A DNA stretch of 64,000 nucleotides from Rhabdophis nuchalis (lineage: Eukaryota; Chordata; Lepidosauria; Squamata; Natricidae): positions 373,036,419-373,100,418 of the forward strand of contig CM077643.1 in NCBI GenBank assembly GCA_039707465.1, read 5' to 3'. A program made the translations under genes and the position numbers. This document shows positions 46,510 through 59,056 of the stretch, piece by piece. Under the pieces are notes generated by a model. The model did not search any database, was not told the DNA's origin, and was given only the letters and a program-made list of their open reading frames with translations. Every line of letters begins with the position of its first letter. Position 1 is the stretch's first letter.

Positions 46510-47120
46510 ATGACTCTTTATTCTTGATTTTGAAGTCGAAGCCATCAATTTCCAAAGTCGGCATGTATTTCTTTAGAATCTAGAAGTCTTGCTTTGTCTA
46601 TGGTTGAGTTAATTACCACCACCTCTGGCTATAAGGACTAGAGAGAGGGGGGGGGAGAGAGAGGGGGGGAACAGTTAATTAAAATAAAATATTTTTCTTT
46701 ATTAATTAACTTAAAAGAGAGCTATTCTCTCCACCTTATTTGCTTTACCTTTGTAGTAGTTAATAGATAGGTAGACACAGGAGTTGGCTTGTTTCATGTT
46801 GCTCTAAAAAAAAGCAAAATGAATAGAAAGGTTTGGAAGAATATTTGAGCAATATAATAAATGGTAAAAGTGAGAGGCATACACTTGAGGAGGAAATTGA
46901 TTTAGCTGATCTTCAAACTTTCTTCTTTGAATTATAATAATTTAATCTGATCTGAAATGCTAATCCAGAGAAGGATTTCAATAAGAAGCCAAATCAGATA
47001 TAAGATACATTCTGCATAAAGGAATTCCTTGGGACAATTTATCTCCTTGAAGTTCTGGAATCATGTGATTTGGAAGTTTCTAAAGTAAAATTATAACTAA
47101 TAGAAGTTTTTCATTTATTT
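46510..47120. other. AT-rich spacer
   Basis: No gene or repeat terminus seen apart from a G/A-rich run at 46630-46670. Confidence 0.4.
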
Positions 47121-47224
47121 ATAACTAGCTATACACGGCCACGCGTTGCTGTGGCCCAGTCTGGTTAAATGGCCAACCAATCTGTGTGTAGATCTACACC
47201 TGCACACATACACACAAACACCGT

Positions 47225-49690
47225 ATAACCCCCAACCTACCTACCTACCTACCATATTTCTCCCTCTCTATCTATCCCTCTACCTACCTACCTACTGTAT
47301 TTCTTCCTTTCTCCACCTACCTACCTACCTACCTACCTACCTACCTACCTACCTACCTACCTACCGTATTTCTCCCTCTCTATCTATCCCCCTATCTACC
47401 TACCTACTCTATCTCCCTATCTATCAATCCCCTCTACCTACCAAACTACTGTATTTCTGTCTATCTATCCATCCACCCACCCACCTACCAACCTACCTAT
47501 CTACTATATTTCTCCCTCTCTGTCTATCACTCTACTTACTGTATCTACCTACTGTATTTCTTCCTTTCTCCAACTACCTACCTACCTACCTACCTACTGT
47601 ATTTCTCCCTCTCTATCCCCCTATCTACCTACCTACCTACCTACTCTATCTCCCTATCTATCTATCCCCTCTACCTACCAAACTACTGTATTTCTCTCTA
47701 TCTCTCTCTCCACCTACCTACCTACTGTATTTCTCCCTCTCTATCTATCCCCTCTACCTACCTAGCTACTGTATTTCTCTCTCTCTCCACCTATCTACCT
47801 ACCTACTGTATTTCTCTCTCTATCTATCCACCTACCTACCTACCTACCTACCTTATTTCTTCCTTTCTCCATCTAGCTACCTACCCACCTACCTACTGTA
47901 TTTCTCACTCTGTATCTATTCCCCTATCTACCTACCTACTCTATCTCCCTATCTATCAATCCCCTCTACCTACCAAACTACTGTATTTCTGTCTATCTAT
48001 CCATCCACCCACCCACCTACCAACCTACCTATCTACTATATTTCTCCCTCTCTGTCTATCACTCTACTTACTGTATCTACCTACTGTATTTCTTCCTTTC
48101 TCCAACTACCTACCTACCTACCTACCTACTGTATTTCTCCCTCTCTATCCCCCTATCTACCTACCTACCTACCTACTCTATCTCCCTATCTATCTATCCC
48201 CTCTACCTACCAAACTACTGTATTTCTCTCTATCTCTCTCTCCACCTACCTACCTACTGTATTTCTCCCTCTCTGTCTATCCCCTCTACCTACCTAGCTA
48301 CTGTATTTCTCTCTCTCTCCACCTATCTACCTACCTACTGTATTTCTCTCTCTATCTATCCACCTACCTACCTACCTACCTACCTTATTTCTTCCTTTCT
48401 CCATCTAGCTACCTACCCACCTACCTACTGTATTTCTCACTCTGTATCTATTCCCCTATCTACCTACCTACTCTATCTCCCTATCTATCAATCCCCTCTA
48501 CCTACCAAACTACTGTATTTCTGTCTATCTATCCATCCACCCACCCACCTACCAACCTACCTATCTACTATATTTCTCCCTCTCTGTCTATCACTCTACT
48601 TACTGTATCTACCTACTGTATTTCTTCCTTTCTCCAACTACCTACCTACCTACCTACCTACTGTATTTCTCCCTCTCTATCCCCCTATCTACCTACCTAC
48701 CTACCTACTCTATCTCCCTATCTATCTATCCCCTCTACCTACCAAACTACTGTATTTCTCTCTATCTCTCTCTCCACCTACCTACCTACTGTATTTCTCC
48801 CTCTCTGTCTATCCCCTCTACCTACCTAGCTACTGTATTTCTCTCTCTCTCCACCTATCTACCTACCTACTGTATTTCTCTCTCTATCTATCCACCTACC
48901 TACCTACCTACCTACCTTATTTCTTCCTTTCTCCATCTAGCTACCTACCCACCTACCTACTGTATTTCTCACTCTGTATCTATCCCTCTATCTACCTACC
49001 TACTGTATTTATCCCTTTCTATCTATACCTCTACCTACCTACTGTATTTCTCCCTCTCTTTCTATTCCTCTACCTACCTACCTACCTACCTACCTACTTT
49101 ATATCTATCTACCTACCTACCTACCTACCTACCAACCTACCAACCTACTGTATTTCTCCTTCTGTCTATCCCTCTAGCTACCTACCTACTGTATTTCTTC
49201 CTTTCTCCCTCTATCTACCTATCTACCGTATTTCTCCCTCTCTATCTATCCCCCTATCTACCTACCTACCTACCTACAAACTGTATTTCTCCCTCTCTAT
49301 CTATCCCTCTACCTACCTACCTACCTACCTACCTACTGCATTTCTTCCTTTCCCCCTCTATCTACCTCCCTACCTACCTACTGTATCTCTCCTTCTCTAT
49401 CCCTCTACCTCCCTACCTTCTGTATTTCTCCCGCTCTCTCTATTCCTCTACTTACTTACCTACCTACCTACCTACTGTATTTCTCCCTCTCTGTCTATCC
49501 CCTTGCCTACCTACATGCCTACTGTATTTCTCCCTATCTATCCCCTACCTACCTAACTACGGAGTTTCTCCCTCTTTGTCTATCCCTCTACCTACCTATC
49601 TACCATATTTCTCCCTCTCTATCTATCTCTCTATCTACCTATTGTATTTCTTCCTCTCTATCTATTCCCCTATTTACCTACCTACTGTAA
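47225..49690. repeat. CTAC/CTAT microsatellite with 532-bp higher-order units
   Basis: Mixed CTAC, CTAT, CTCT and TATTTCTC motifs over 2.4 kb. The phrase CTATCTCCCTATCTATCAAT starts at about 47409, 47941 and 48473, a constant spacing of 532 bp, and the intervening sequence is nearly identical. So at least two full and one partial higher-order units exist, ending near 48990. The 383-codon frame across it is a Tyr/Leu/Pro/Thr simple-sequence artefact. Confidence 0.9.
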
Positions 49691-50009
49691 TACAATACTA
49701 CAATAGCAGAGTTGGAAAAGACCTTGGAGGTCATCTAGTCCAACTCCCTGCCTAGGCATGGAGCCCTATACCATTACATATAAATGGCTATCCAACATCT
49801 TCTTGAAGATTTGCAGTGTTGGGGCATTCACAACTTTTGGAGGCAAGCTGTTCCACTGATTAATTGTTCTAACTGTCAGGAAATTACTCCTCAGTTCTAA
49901 GTTGCTTCTCTCCTTGATTAGTTTCCACCCATTGCTTCTTGTTCTGTCCTTAGGTGCCCTGGAGAAAAGCTTGACTCTCTGTTGATTGTGGCAACCCCTG
50001 ACATATTGG
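49691..50009 (-). mobile_element. CR1 LINE 3' end within the Helitron-like element
   Basis: Begins with an ACAATACTACAATA tail and GCAGAGTTGGAAAAGACCTT and runs through the usual CR1 3' sequence until it is cut by the L1 target duplication. Its continuation lies across the L1, at 55649-55690 (TAGTCCCTCTTTTATTAAAC). Confidence 0.8.
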
Positions 50010-50106
50010 AAGGCTCCCTTTTTTTTTTTAAAAATATTTTACAATATTTCACCCAGTGCTATACAAAACAAAAGGAAGAGTTGGTTTCAAGTGTCTTCTG
50101 TTATCT

Positions 50107-53100
50107 TTAAGATCTCCAAAATCCACGTTCTCTAGGTACAGGCGTCAAGGCATCCAAAGTTCCAAGTGCATAGTCCACAAATGGCTTCCAAGTCTTCCAA
50201 AAGATATCTTTTTTATAAACCCCCTCTCTGAATTTAATATCACACGTCATTTTATCATTTAAGGCTAATTTCCACATTTCACAGAACCATTCTTCTATTT
50301 TAATATTTACCTCTATTTTCCAATATCTTGCTATTACAATCCTGCCCATTATAATCATAATTCTAATCAATTCTTTCTCATGTTTTGTTAACTCAGGTTC
50401 ATTAATTATCAATAACAATATATTTTCTGATCTCAATATTATTATTCTTTTCATCATTTCACCCATAATTTTTTCTAATTGCTGCCAAAACTTTTTAATT
50501 TTCACACATTTATACCACATATGTTCATAAGTTCCCACTTCCATATTACATCTCCAACATTTATCGCTCATTTTTTAATCTATCAATGATAATCTTAATG
50601 GGGTCCAATACCATTTCCAAACAACCTTAAAATTATGCTCTTTAATCCTTATAGACAAAGTCCTCATGATTCGACTCTTCCAGTTCTCATTCCAATCCAA
50701 ATCCAATATTTTAATCTTAAGGTCTTCCTCCCAGTTCCTTTTCATTACCATTTGTGGATTTCCATCAAAATTTATAATCTTATATATCTTACTAACGAGT
50801 CCTTTTAACCCAATTTCATCTTTAATAATTTGAGATACTAAACTTTCAAATTTAGTTTTACTTCTATCTATTTTACATATTCCCTTTACTTTCATAGTCC
50901 ATTTTTCTACCTGTATTTTTTCGAACCAATTCAACTCCAATCTTTGGATTACTTTTTTTTTCCTACTCTCAATTCCTAGAGCTCTTAACCAATTTACTAT
51001 ATTTCCTATATTTTCCTCCTCAATTACTTTATCCCGACTTATATTAGTTTTAATCGGCCAACTTTCAGTTGTCTTCCCCAAGAAAGCTATATCCGGGATC
51101 AATTTTTTAACAAATTTATTCCAAATTTTGCTCAGCCCCTTTAACCAATAACTATTAATTGCCTTTGTTTTTGCTCTATCTAGAAACCATATAGACCCAA
51201 ATCTCTTAATATCTTTTAGCTCCAGATCGCCCCAATGACCATCTCCACCTTTAAGTATTTTTATCACGGTTCGAATATTATACGCCCGATAATAATTAAG
51301 TAGATTGGGAATTCCCAATCCACCTTCTTTTTGATTTTGATACCACATTTTCTTCATTATTCTTGGTTTTTTCCCACCATTACAGAATTTATCCAATTTC
51401 TTCTGATATTCTTCTATATCTTTCTCTATCAAATTTAGTGGTAGCATCTCAAACAAAAAATTGAACTTTGGTAACAACATCATTTTACACATTGCAATTC
51501 TACCAAACCAAGACAGCTTTATCTCTTTATACTTATCTATCTTTCTCTCTACTTCCTTCAACATCACCTCATAATTAATTTTTTTCAATTCTCTAATTTT
51601 GAGTGAAAGTGTTATCCCCAAATATTTCAATGTATTCTTAACTCTTATCCCAAATTGTTCTTGCATATTTTCCCACTCCTTACCATCTTTATTCATTAGT
51701 AGTTCAGATTTTGACCAATTTACCTTTAAACCTGTCATTTCTTCAAATTCTATCAAATGTTTATTTATCCTCTTTAAATCTTTCTCTATATCTTTCAAAA
51801 TAATCAAGGTATCATCCGCATACAAATTTATCTTATATCCCTTGTACCCTTCCAATCCTTCATCTTCTTCTATCAATTTAATCAAAACCTCCATAACTAA
51901 TAAGAATAATGTTGGGGACAAGGGACATCCCTGTCTCGTACCTGCTTCCAATTTAATCTCTCCCGTCATTGTTCCATTCACCTTTACCTTTGCACTACTT
52001 TTTTGATACAATTTTGAAATAACATGTATAAATTTATTACCAAAGCCTAACGCCTCAATAATTACCTTAATTGTATCCCATTGTACAGAATCAAAGGCTT
52101 TAAAAATATCTAACGATATTATACCTATTTCATCACCATTATTTTCAGCAACATCTATAATGTTCAATACTCTTCTAATTATATCACTCATATATCTACC
52201 TTTAACAAAACCTACTTGATTATAACTTATATATTTATCTATAAAACTATTTAATCTATTACTTATAATAGCTGTAAATATTTTTGCATCCTGGTTGATT
52301 AAAGAAATGGGTCGGTAGGACTCGATCCTCTCAAGATCTTTATCAGGTTTAGGAATTATAGATATTACTGTCTTATTCCATGACATCGGGACTTCTCCAC
52401 CATGTAAAATTCCATTAAATAGTTTTTGCAGTCTTGGTGTTATTAGCTCTTTAAATTCTTTATAAAATTCCGCAGGTAATCCATCTTCTCCTGGGGTCTT
52501 CCCTAGTTTTAACTCTTGTATTATTTCGTTGATCTCCTCCTGTGTTATATCTTTTTCCATCAAGTCTTTATATGTTGGATCTATTTTTATAGCATATTTT
52601 CCAAGATGATTCTTCAATTTTTCTAAATCGATTGGTTTCTTTAAATATAATTTTTGAAAAAAATTCCTAGCTATTTCACATTTCTCCAATCTCTTATAGC
52701 ACCTTATACCTTTTTCATCTATCAGAGAACCAATTTCTCTCTTTTGAGTTTTATTTTTCGCCATCTTTGCCAATAACCTAGAATTTTTATTACTAAATTC
52801 AAAAAAGTCCCTATTTAAATACCTTAATTTTTTTTAACTAATTCGATATCTTCTTCTATCAATTTAGTTTTTAATAAGTTCAATTCCTCCAAACATTTTT
52901 TATCTTTCGTAAGTGAGAATTGGTTCTCCAATATCTTAATTTGTCTTGTATCCTGTTCTATTTTAGTTTTATATTCCTTATATTTTCTACTTGACAATTT
53001 AATACTTTCTCCCCTAAATATTGCTTTCATCGTATCCCAAACAATTTCAAATTTGACCTCTCCATTATCATTCAATCCCCAACTTTCTTCCCATTTTTTG

Positions 53101-53888
53101 AATATCCATATTTTATCCTCTTCCTTTTTATACAATTTTTCATCATATCTCCAACCTCTTTCCTTTTTCTCAAAGTTAAAATCTATTTCTATCGTAACTT
53201 CTGCATGGTCAGAATCCTTAAAAATTCCCACATCTACTTTATCTACATTATTCAACAAATCTTTAGAAACAAAAATATAATCAATTCTTGAATAAGTATT
53301 ATATACCTTAGAACAAAAGGTATACACCCTTTCAGAACCTTTCAACTCCCTCCAAACATCAACTACACTATTTCGAAGCATCCATTTGTTTAAAATTTCC
53401 CCTTTATTTGTTTGTCTAAAGCGGGTAGGATTATTACTATCAATTCTATCCCTAATTAAATTAAAATCCCCCGCCACAATTACTTTCCCTACACTTTCTA
53501 TTTCCAAAATCTTAGTAATTTTATCAAGAAATCCCTTTTGTTTTTCATTCGGTAGATATAAGTTAACCAATGTCACTTTTTGCTCATTAATATTCCCTAT
53601 AATTATTAAATATCTTCCTTCTTCATCTCTAATTACTTGTTTTTTCTCAAAGTATACCCTATTTGATATCAATATCGCAACTCCTCTAGCTTTAGAAGTC
53701 CCAAAAGATTTTTCATAGATCTGCATACCTTTAATATTCATTCTATTAAAATCCTCCGATTTTTGATGAGTTTCCTGCAAAAATAATATGTCAGGTGAGT
53801 CCCTTTTAATTTTAAGCTCCAATCTTTTTCTTTTTATATGATTGCCTGTACCCTTCACGTTCCATGTCATTATTTTTATAAACCGCAT
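50107..53888 (-). pseudogene. L1 ORF2 (endonuclease-reverse transcriptase), two disabling changes
   Basis: The endonuclease part (53888-52824) has TWNVKG near residue 8, LQETHQ, VAGDFN, YSRIDYIFVS and SDHAEV, i.e. the apurinic-type nuclease residues. The RT part (52773-50575) has motif A ISLDIFKAFDSVQWD, motif B GTRQGCPLSPTLFLLVMEV, and YADDTLII as motif C, so the catalytic residues are intact. The Cys domain CWRCNMEVGTYEHMWYKC is at about 50565-50510. The frame breaks once at an eight-A run near 52832 and once at a TAA at 50577-50575 that is in frame with the last 154 codons. Such recent damage would abolish activity of this copy. Confidence 0.9.
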
Positions 53889-54109
53889 TTAAATAGTAAC
53901 TTTTTTAATCCTGACCCCTCCTCTTCCTTTATGTGCACACCCAACACCAAACAAAAAAGACATACAAAAAACACAACAAAAACAAACTTAAGACACAACC
54001 ACAACAAATAACAATTAATCTTCACCCCCCACATCCTCATTCGAGTTACGCCTCCATATAAAGAGTGTGGGGGGGGGAACGTGCCCATGGTCGGGTCATT
54101 TCTTTCGGG

Positions 54110-55150
54110 TTATTCTTGTTTTCCACTTTCAAAAAAAGAAGATAACACTGGCTTGTCCCCGCACTCAGCTTCCTGCTTTCTTCTAAGATCCTCCTCCTCA
54201 GCTGACGCTCTCTTAGATTCTTCACGAATTTTCTTATGTTCGGACATTGCCGGAGAGATTTCTTTCCGTTTTAAACTTTTAGGATCTCCACCGACTGCTC
54301 CTTTTTCCTCCAATGTTGGAGATTCCACTTGTATTCCACCCATCTTAAACATATGACCTTTAATTTCTTCTAAATCCTCGTCTTTCTCAACCAGCCCGAG
54401 CTTCCGTATCAATGTTATGGCATCCGTTTCCGAAGTAATAGTTTGCATTCTCCCTTTGTAAAAGAATTTCAACTGTTGTAACGGTCTCCAATTATACTTA
54501 ATATCATTGTCTCTGAGGACTTTTGTGATTGGTTTTAAGAAAAATCTCAATTCCCTGTCTTCCCTAGAAATGTCTTGAAACACTTGAATTTCCTTCCCCT
54601 CAAATTTTGGGGGTTCTCCCAGTTCCCTTATTTTTCCCATAGCTTCTAATTTATCTCCAAGGTTTGCAAATCTCACAAGGACATTTCTATTAGCTCCACC
54701 TTGTCTCTTATAACCAATTCTAAAAACACTTACTAAGTCCGCTACCGTGTATACAATTGACGCATCAAGTTCATTCAGCCATTTTAACATTCTTTGCTTC
54801 AGGTTATCCGCCCTCTCCTCCGGAATCCCGCGAATAACAATATTATATTTTCTTGCTTCTTCTTCCAAAAGACTGATTCTCCTGTCTTGTTGCTGATTTT
54901 TCAAAAAAATCCCTTCAAACTTACGATCAGATTGTTCCTCGTGAACAAAAATCTGTTTAATATCATCCTTTATAAAGTTAATTTCCATATTTTGCTTTTC
55001 AAAGTTAACATTCATGTTATTGACCTCTTCTTTAATATTTTGAACCTCCAATGTCAAATTATCTAAACGATCAGTTACAACAGTCAGTTTTCCCCCAATC
55101 GTATTCAATGCTCCTATAATCCGTTCAAATTCAGAAGGCTGTTGAGTCAT
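54110..55150 (-). CDS. L1 ORF1p (346 aa), intact
   Basis: ATG at 55150 (MTQQPSEFERIIGALNTIGG). Residues about 10-110 are a long coiled coil (LDNLTLEVQNIKEEVNNM and following). The RRM-like domain starts about residue 112 (RKYNIVIRGIPEERADNLKQ) and continues to VRFANLGDKLEAM; the C-terminal domain follows (FQDISREDRELRFFLKP, LKFFYKGRMQTITSETDA). A charged tail of about 70 residues ends the protein. ORF1p binds L1 RNA as a trimer. It is only remotely similar to the HAL1-like ORF1 proteins in this window, so this L1 is not their direct parent. Confidence 0.9.
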   Translation of the reverse strand: MTQQPSEFERIIGALNTIGGKLTVVTDRLDNLTLEVQNIKEEVNNMNVNFEKQNMEINFIKDDIKQIFVHEEQSDRKFEGIFLKNQQQDRRISLLEEEARKYNIVIRGIPEERADNLKQRMLKWLNELDASIVYTVADLVSVFRIGYKRQGGANRNVLVRFANLGDKLEAMGKIRELGEPPKFEGKEIQVFQDISREDRELRFFLKPITKVLRDNDIKYNWRPLQQLKFFYKGRMQTITSETDAITLIRKLGLVEKDEDLEEIKGHMFKMGGIQVESPTLEEKGAVGGDPKSLKRKEISPAMSEHKKIREESKRASAEEEDLRRKQEAECGDKPVLSSFFESGKQE

Positions 55151-55999
55151 CGTGTCAAATGAGTAATCTCTTTAAAAAAAAATTTTTTTTTAATTTAAAC
55201 CTGCCAAGAGGGTCTTTAATGAAAAAAAAAAGCAGAAACCCAATGAAAAATAGCTAAGACGGCTTTTAAAAACACCACAAAGCCAAAACAAAAGTAAAAA
55301 GGCTGGAATCCAAACTCATAAAATACAAAGCCTGTGTCTTTTTTTTTTTTAGGCTTGCCAGAAGCTCTCGCTACATCCAGCATAAACAACCCACTTAAGT
55401 TCAACAGTTTGCAGTCCACATAACTCTTTCAATGTGATTATGCCTTGTAGCAGATAAGAGAAACTTACAAATCACAACGCTTGTCAAAGCAGAGGCAAGC
55501 TGCCAACGCCGCTTCGATCAAACCTTTGTTCTTTGTTCTCCACGGAGAAACGAAACTTTGAAATTCAAGCAGTCCGGTTTGATCTATCGGTGTAAAAATC
55601 AGTCAACACAGTCCTCTGCCTTTCCGACCCCGTTGTAAAGGCTCCCTTAGTCCCTCTTTTATTAAACTGTATTTCTCCCTCTCTCTCTCTTTGGGCCACC
55701 TGGGAGTTTGCTATCCTCTGTGTTTTGGCATTTTTAGGCTTCCATAAGTTGCTGAGGAAATGACAGTTGAAAAGCAACCTGATGGGAGGAGCTATAGGGA
55801 GGTGAAAACCTGATCAATGGGTACATTTTACGTTTGTGTACCTTGAACATGACACATATGTGCTAGGCACAAAATGAGTACGTATTCTATTACCTGAGGT
55901 CTTTGGGAACATTGTGTCAAAATTTGAGGTAGATCGGTGCAGTAGTTTTTGAGATTAGCTGCTTCGTACTAATTATTTTACATTTTTATTTATATAGAT

Positions 56000-56325
56000 A
56001 TTTATTTGTTGCTCATCTCAAATCCAACGATTATGGGTAATGTGCAAATGGGAATTTTCTTAAAGGGAATTGTTTATAAAACTTCACCAGATTACACAAA
56101 ACCGCACTCAAAAATGCAAATATTAGAATATTTCAAGGAAATATTCAAGAATTCTTTTTTTTAAATCATGTGAAAATAGAATAAAATGTATACATTCCTA
56201 CAAAAATCCAAACTGAGATATAGTTATTTTTTACTAATCCATTTGTATAGTGCTGCTGTATCTTCCTGCCAAGAAAGAATATATCTAAGTATCTGGGTTT
56301 TCTTTTCAAAAAATTAACCATTTTT
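56000..56325. other. Non-coding spacer
   Basis: Lies outside the Helitron-like 5' end. No ORF or terminal repeat found. Confidence 0.4.
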
Positions 56326-56329
56326 AAAT

Positions 56330-56726
56330 AGAGGTAGTCTTTGATTTATGACCACTATTGAGCCCAAAATTAATGTTACTAAGTGAGAAATTTATTAAGT
56401 AAATTTTGTCCCATTTTACAACCAGTCTTGCTACAGTTGTTAAGTGAATTACTGCAGGGGATAAGTAAGTAACACAGTTGCTAAGTGAACCTGGCTTCCC
56501 CATTGATTTTGTGTGTTAGAAGGTTGCAAAAGATGATTACATAACCCTGGGACATTGCAACCATCATAAACATTAGCCAGTTGTTAAGCATCCAAATTTT
56601 GATCATGTGACCATAGGGCTGCTGCAATGGTCGTAAGTGTAAAAAATGGTCGTAAGTCACTTTTTTCAATTCCATTGTAATTTTGAAAGACTAAATGAAC
56701 TGTTGTAAGTCACGAACTACCTGTAG
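56330..56726. mobile_element. Short non-autonomous inverted-repeat element
   Basis: Starts AGAGGTAGTCTTTGATTTAT and ends with the diverged complement, GTAAGTCACGAACTACCTGTAG, giving imperfect inverted ends of about 20 bp. The interior repeats the theme of GTTGTTAAGTGAAT and GGTCGTAAGT. No coding sequence. The target duplication is not clear. Confidence 0.55.
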
Positions 56727-58436
56727 TAGTTATAAAATAGCAAATAGAAATATTTTGAACAACCAGAGCTACAGTGAATCTTTGCAACTAGAAGCTGATT
56801 TTACTTTGGACTTTGACTTGGGCCAGTCACTTTATCTCTCAGCCCAATCCAACTTACAGGGTTGTAGTTATGAGGGATATAGGAGGAAGAAGGCATGTTG
56901 GATACATTTGGTGCTTTGAGTTTTTAAAAACAATAAAGGCAGGTAACCAATAATAAAATAAAATAAAATAATAAAATCATACAAAAGGAGACCAACAGGT
57001 GGACAGATTTTTAAGAAATTTTATTAAGATACAGGATAACAAATCATCATGAATACCTAAGTCAGTGAGACTTATTTATGAGAAGATATTTTCTTATTTC
57101 ACACACACACGCACACACACACACACAACTTCCATCCATTGCCAGAACAACAGACTGTTAAGTAGAATAAGATAAAACAATTCAAAGGACAAAAGGCACA
57201 GTTAGGCTGTAGATGCATAGTCCTGAAGAATGAAAAGGCAGATCTTCTAAACTCAAGCAATGTTGGTGACATCTAGGACTCTGTGCAAAGACCACAAGAG
57301 AAAAAGTCCCATCTTGTGGCATACATAAAACTTATCTATCAACTTATCTATTATTAATTAGATAATAGATTACAGTATCTATTAACTCATGGATTTACTT
57401 GGTACTTTTCATAATCTATATAAATAAAAATGTAAAATAGTTTGTTCGAATCCACTAATCTCAAAAACTACTGAACCAATCTGCCTCAAATTTTGACACA
57501 ATGTTGACAAGGACTTCCAATAATAGAATAGCTACTCATTTTGTGCCCAGCACGCGTGTGTCATGTGCAAGGTACACACATGTAAAAGGTACCCACTGAA
57601 ATATTTTTACCTCCATGTAACTCCTCCCACCAACTGTCATTTCCTCAGCCACATACGAAGGCCTCTTAGGGCCAAAAAGGCACTGGGATAGCAAACTCCC
57701 AGGGAGAGAGAGAGAGAGAGAGGAAGAAATATAGTTTAATAAAAAGAAGGACTAAGAGAGACATGATAGCAGCCTTCCAATATCTCAGGGGTTGCCAAAA
57801 AGAAGAGGGAGTCAAGCTATTCTACAAGGCAACTGAGGGCAGAACAAGAAGCAATGGGTGAAAACTAATGAAGGAGAGAAGCAACTTAGAACTGAGGAGG
57901 AATTTCCTGGCAATGAGAACTATTAACCAGCGGAACAGCGTGCCATCATAAGTTATGGATGCCCCAACACTGGATGTGTTTTTAAGAAGAGACTGGAAAA
58001 CAATTTATCTGACATGGTATAGGGTCTCCTGCTTGAGCAGCGGGGTTGGACTAGATGACCTCCAAGGTCCCTTCCAACTCTGCTATTGTATTATTGTATT
58101 ACAGTAGGTAGGTAGATAGGGGAATAGAGAGACAGGGAGAAATACAGTTTAATAAAAGAGGGACTAGGGGAAACAGGATAGCAGCCTTCCAATATCTCAG
58201 GGGTTGCCACAAAGAAGAGAGAGTCAAGCTATTCCCCAAAGCACCTGAAGGCAGAACAAGAAGCAATGGGTGGAAACTAATCAAGGAGAGAAGCAACTTA
58301 GAACTGAGGAGAAATTTCCTGACAGTTAGAACAATTAACCAGTGGAACAGCTTGCCTCCAGATGTTGTGAATGCTCCAACACTGCAAGTCTTCAAGAAGA
58401 TGTTGGATAGCCATTTGTCTGAAATGGTATAGGGCA

Positions 58437-58749
58437 GTGATGGCTAACATTTTTTGGCTTGCGTGCCAAAAGCAGGGGGAGTGCAGGGGCGATGTGCACA
58501 GGTGTGTCACATCCATAATGCTATGTGCATGATCCCCTGCATTTGGCATGCTTTTTATGTCATCCCCAGGCTCCAGAGGCTTTATAGGAGCCTGGGGAGG
58601 GTGAAAACAGCCTTCCCCCACCTCCAGAGGGCAAAAAACAGCCTCAAAAGAAGGCCTAAATCAGCTGGCCAGGGCAATGCCTCATGTGGCCAAAGAAATG
58701 GTTCCGTGTGTCACCTGTGGCACCTGTGCCATAGGTTTGCCATCATGGG
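58437..58749. mobile_element. hAT MITE inside the second CR1 copy
   Basis: Starts CAGTGATGGCTAACAT and ends GGTTTGCCATCATG, imperfect inverted ends. The flank GTATAGGG is repeated on both sides, as expected for an 8-bp duplication within the CR1 phrase TGGTATAGGG. Confidence 0.7.
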
Positions 58750-58829
58750 TATAGGGCTTCCTGCCTAGGCAGGGAGTTGGACTAGATGACCCCCAAGTTC
58801 CCTTCCAATTCTGCTATTGTATTATTGTA

Positions 58830-58968
58830 TTACAGTAGGTAGGTAGATAGACAGATAGATAGAGAGGGAGAAATAAGGTAGGTAGGTAGGTAGGTAGGTA
58901 GGTAGGTAGGTGGGTGGGTGGGTGGGTGGGTGGGTGGGTGAGTGGATGGATGGATGGATGGATGGATG

Positions 58969-59056
<88 letters not shown>

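Larger units (their letters stand above)
50021..55637 (-). mobile_element. Full-length L1 retrotransposon, nearly intact
   Basis: Flanked by a perfect 11-bp duplication AAGGCTCCCTT (50010-50020, 55638-55648). On the minus strand: 5' UTR of about 490 bp, ORF1 (55150-54110), a 220-bp spacer, ORF2 (53888-50107), and a short 3' UTR ending in a 10-A tract. ORF2 is interrupted only by one frameshift and one nonsense codon, so the insertion looks young. It inserted into the CR1 segment of the Helitron-like composite. Confidence 0.9.
47125..55998 (-). mobile_element. Helitron-like composite element carrying CR1 and microsatellite, copy 1
   Basis: On the minus strand it begins A|TCTATATAAATAAAAATG (TC at 55998) and ends in a hairpin GGCCAC-N8-GTGGCC (47156-47137), then GTGTATAGCTAG|T at 47125. 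5'-TC, a hairpin about 10 nt before CTAG, and insertion between A and T are the Helitron hallmarks. Between the ends lie about 300 bp of unique 5' sequence, a CR1 3' end in sense orientation, a GTAG-type array of about 2.5 kb, and about 100 bp of 3' sequence. An L1 (50021-55637) has inserted into the CR1 part. There is no Rep/helicase, so it is non-autonomous. The copy at 57415-59932 has the same order. Confidence 0.7.

Noticed and set aside
47146..48297. 383-codon open frame rich in Tyr, Leu, Pro, Ser and Thr
   Set aside because: It lies entirely in a CTAC/CTAT microsatellite, where lack of stops is a compositional artefact. The same holds for frames at 24435-25084 and 58814-59911.
51599..52006. 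135-codon plus-strand frame
   Set aside because: Antisense shadow of L1 ORF2.
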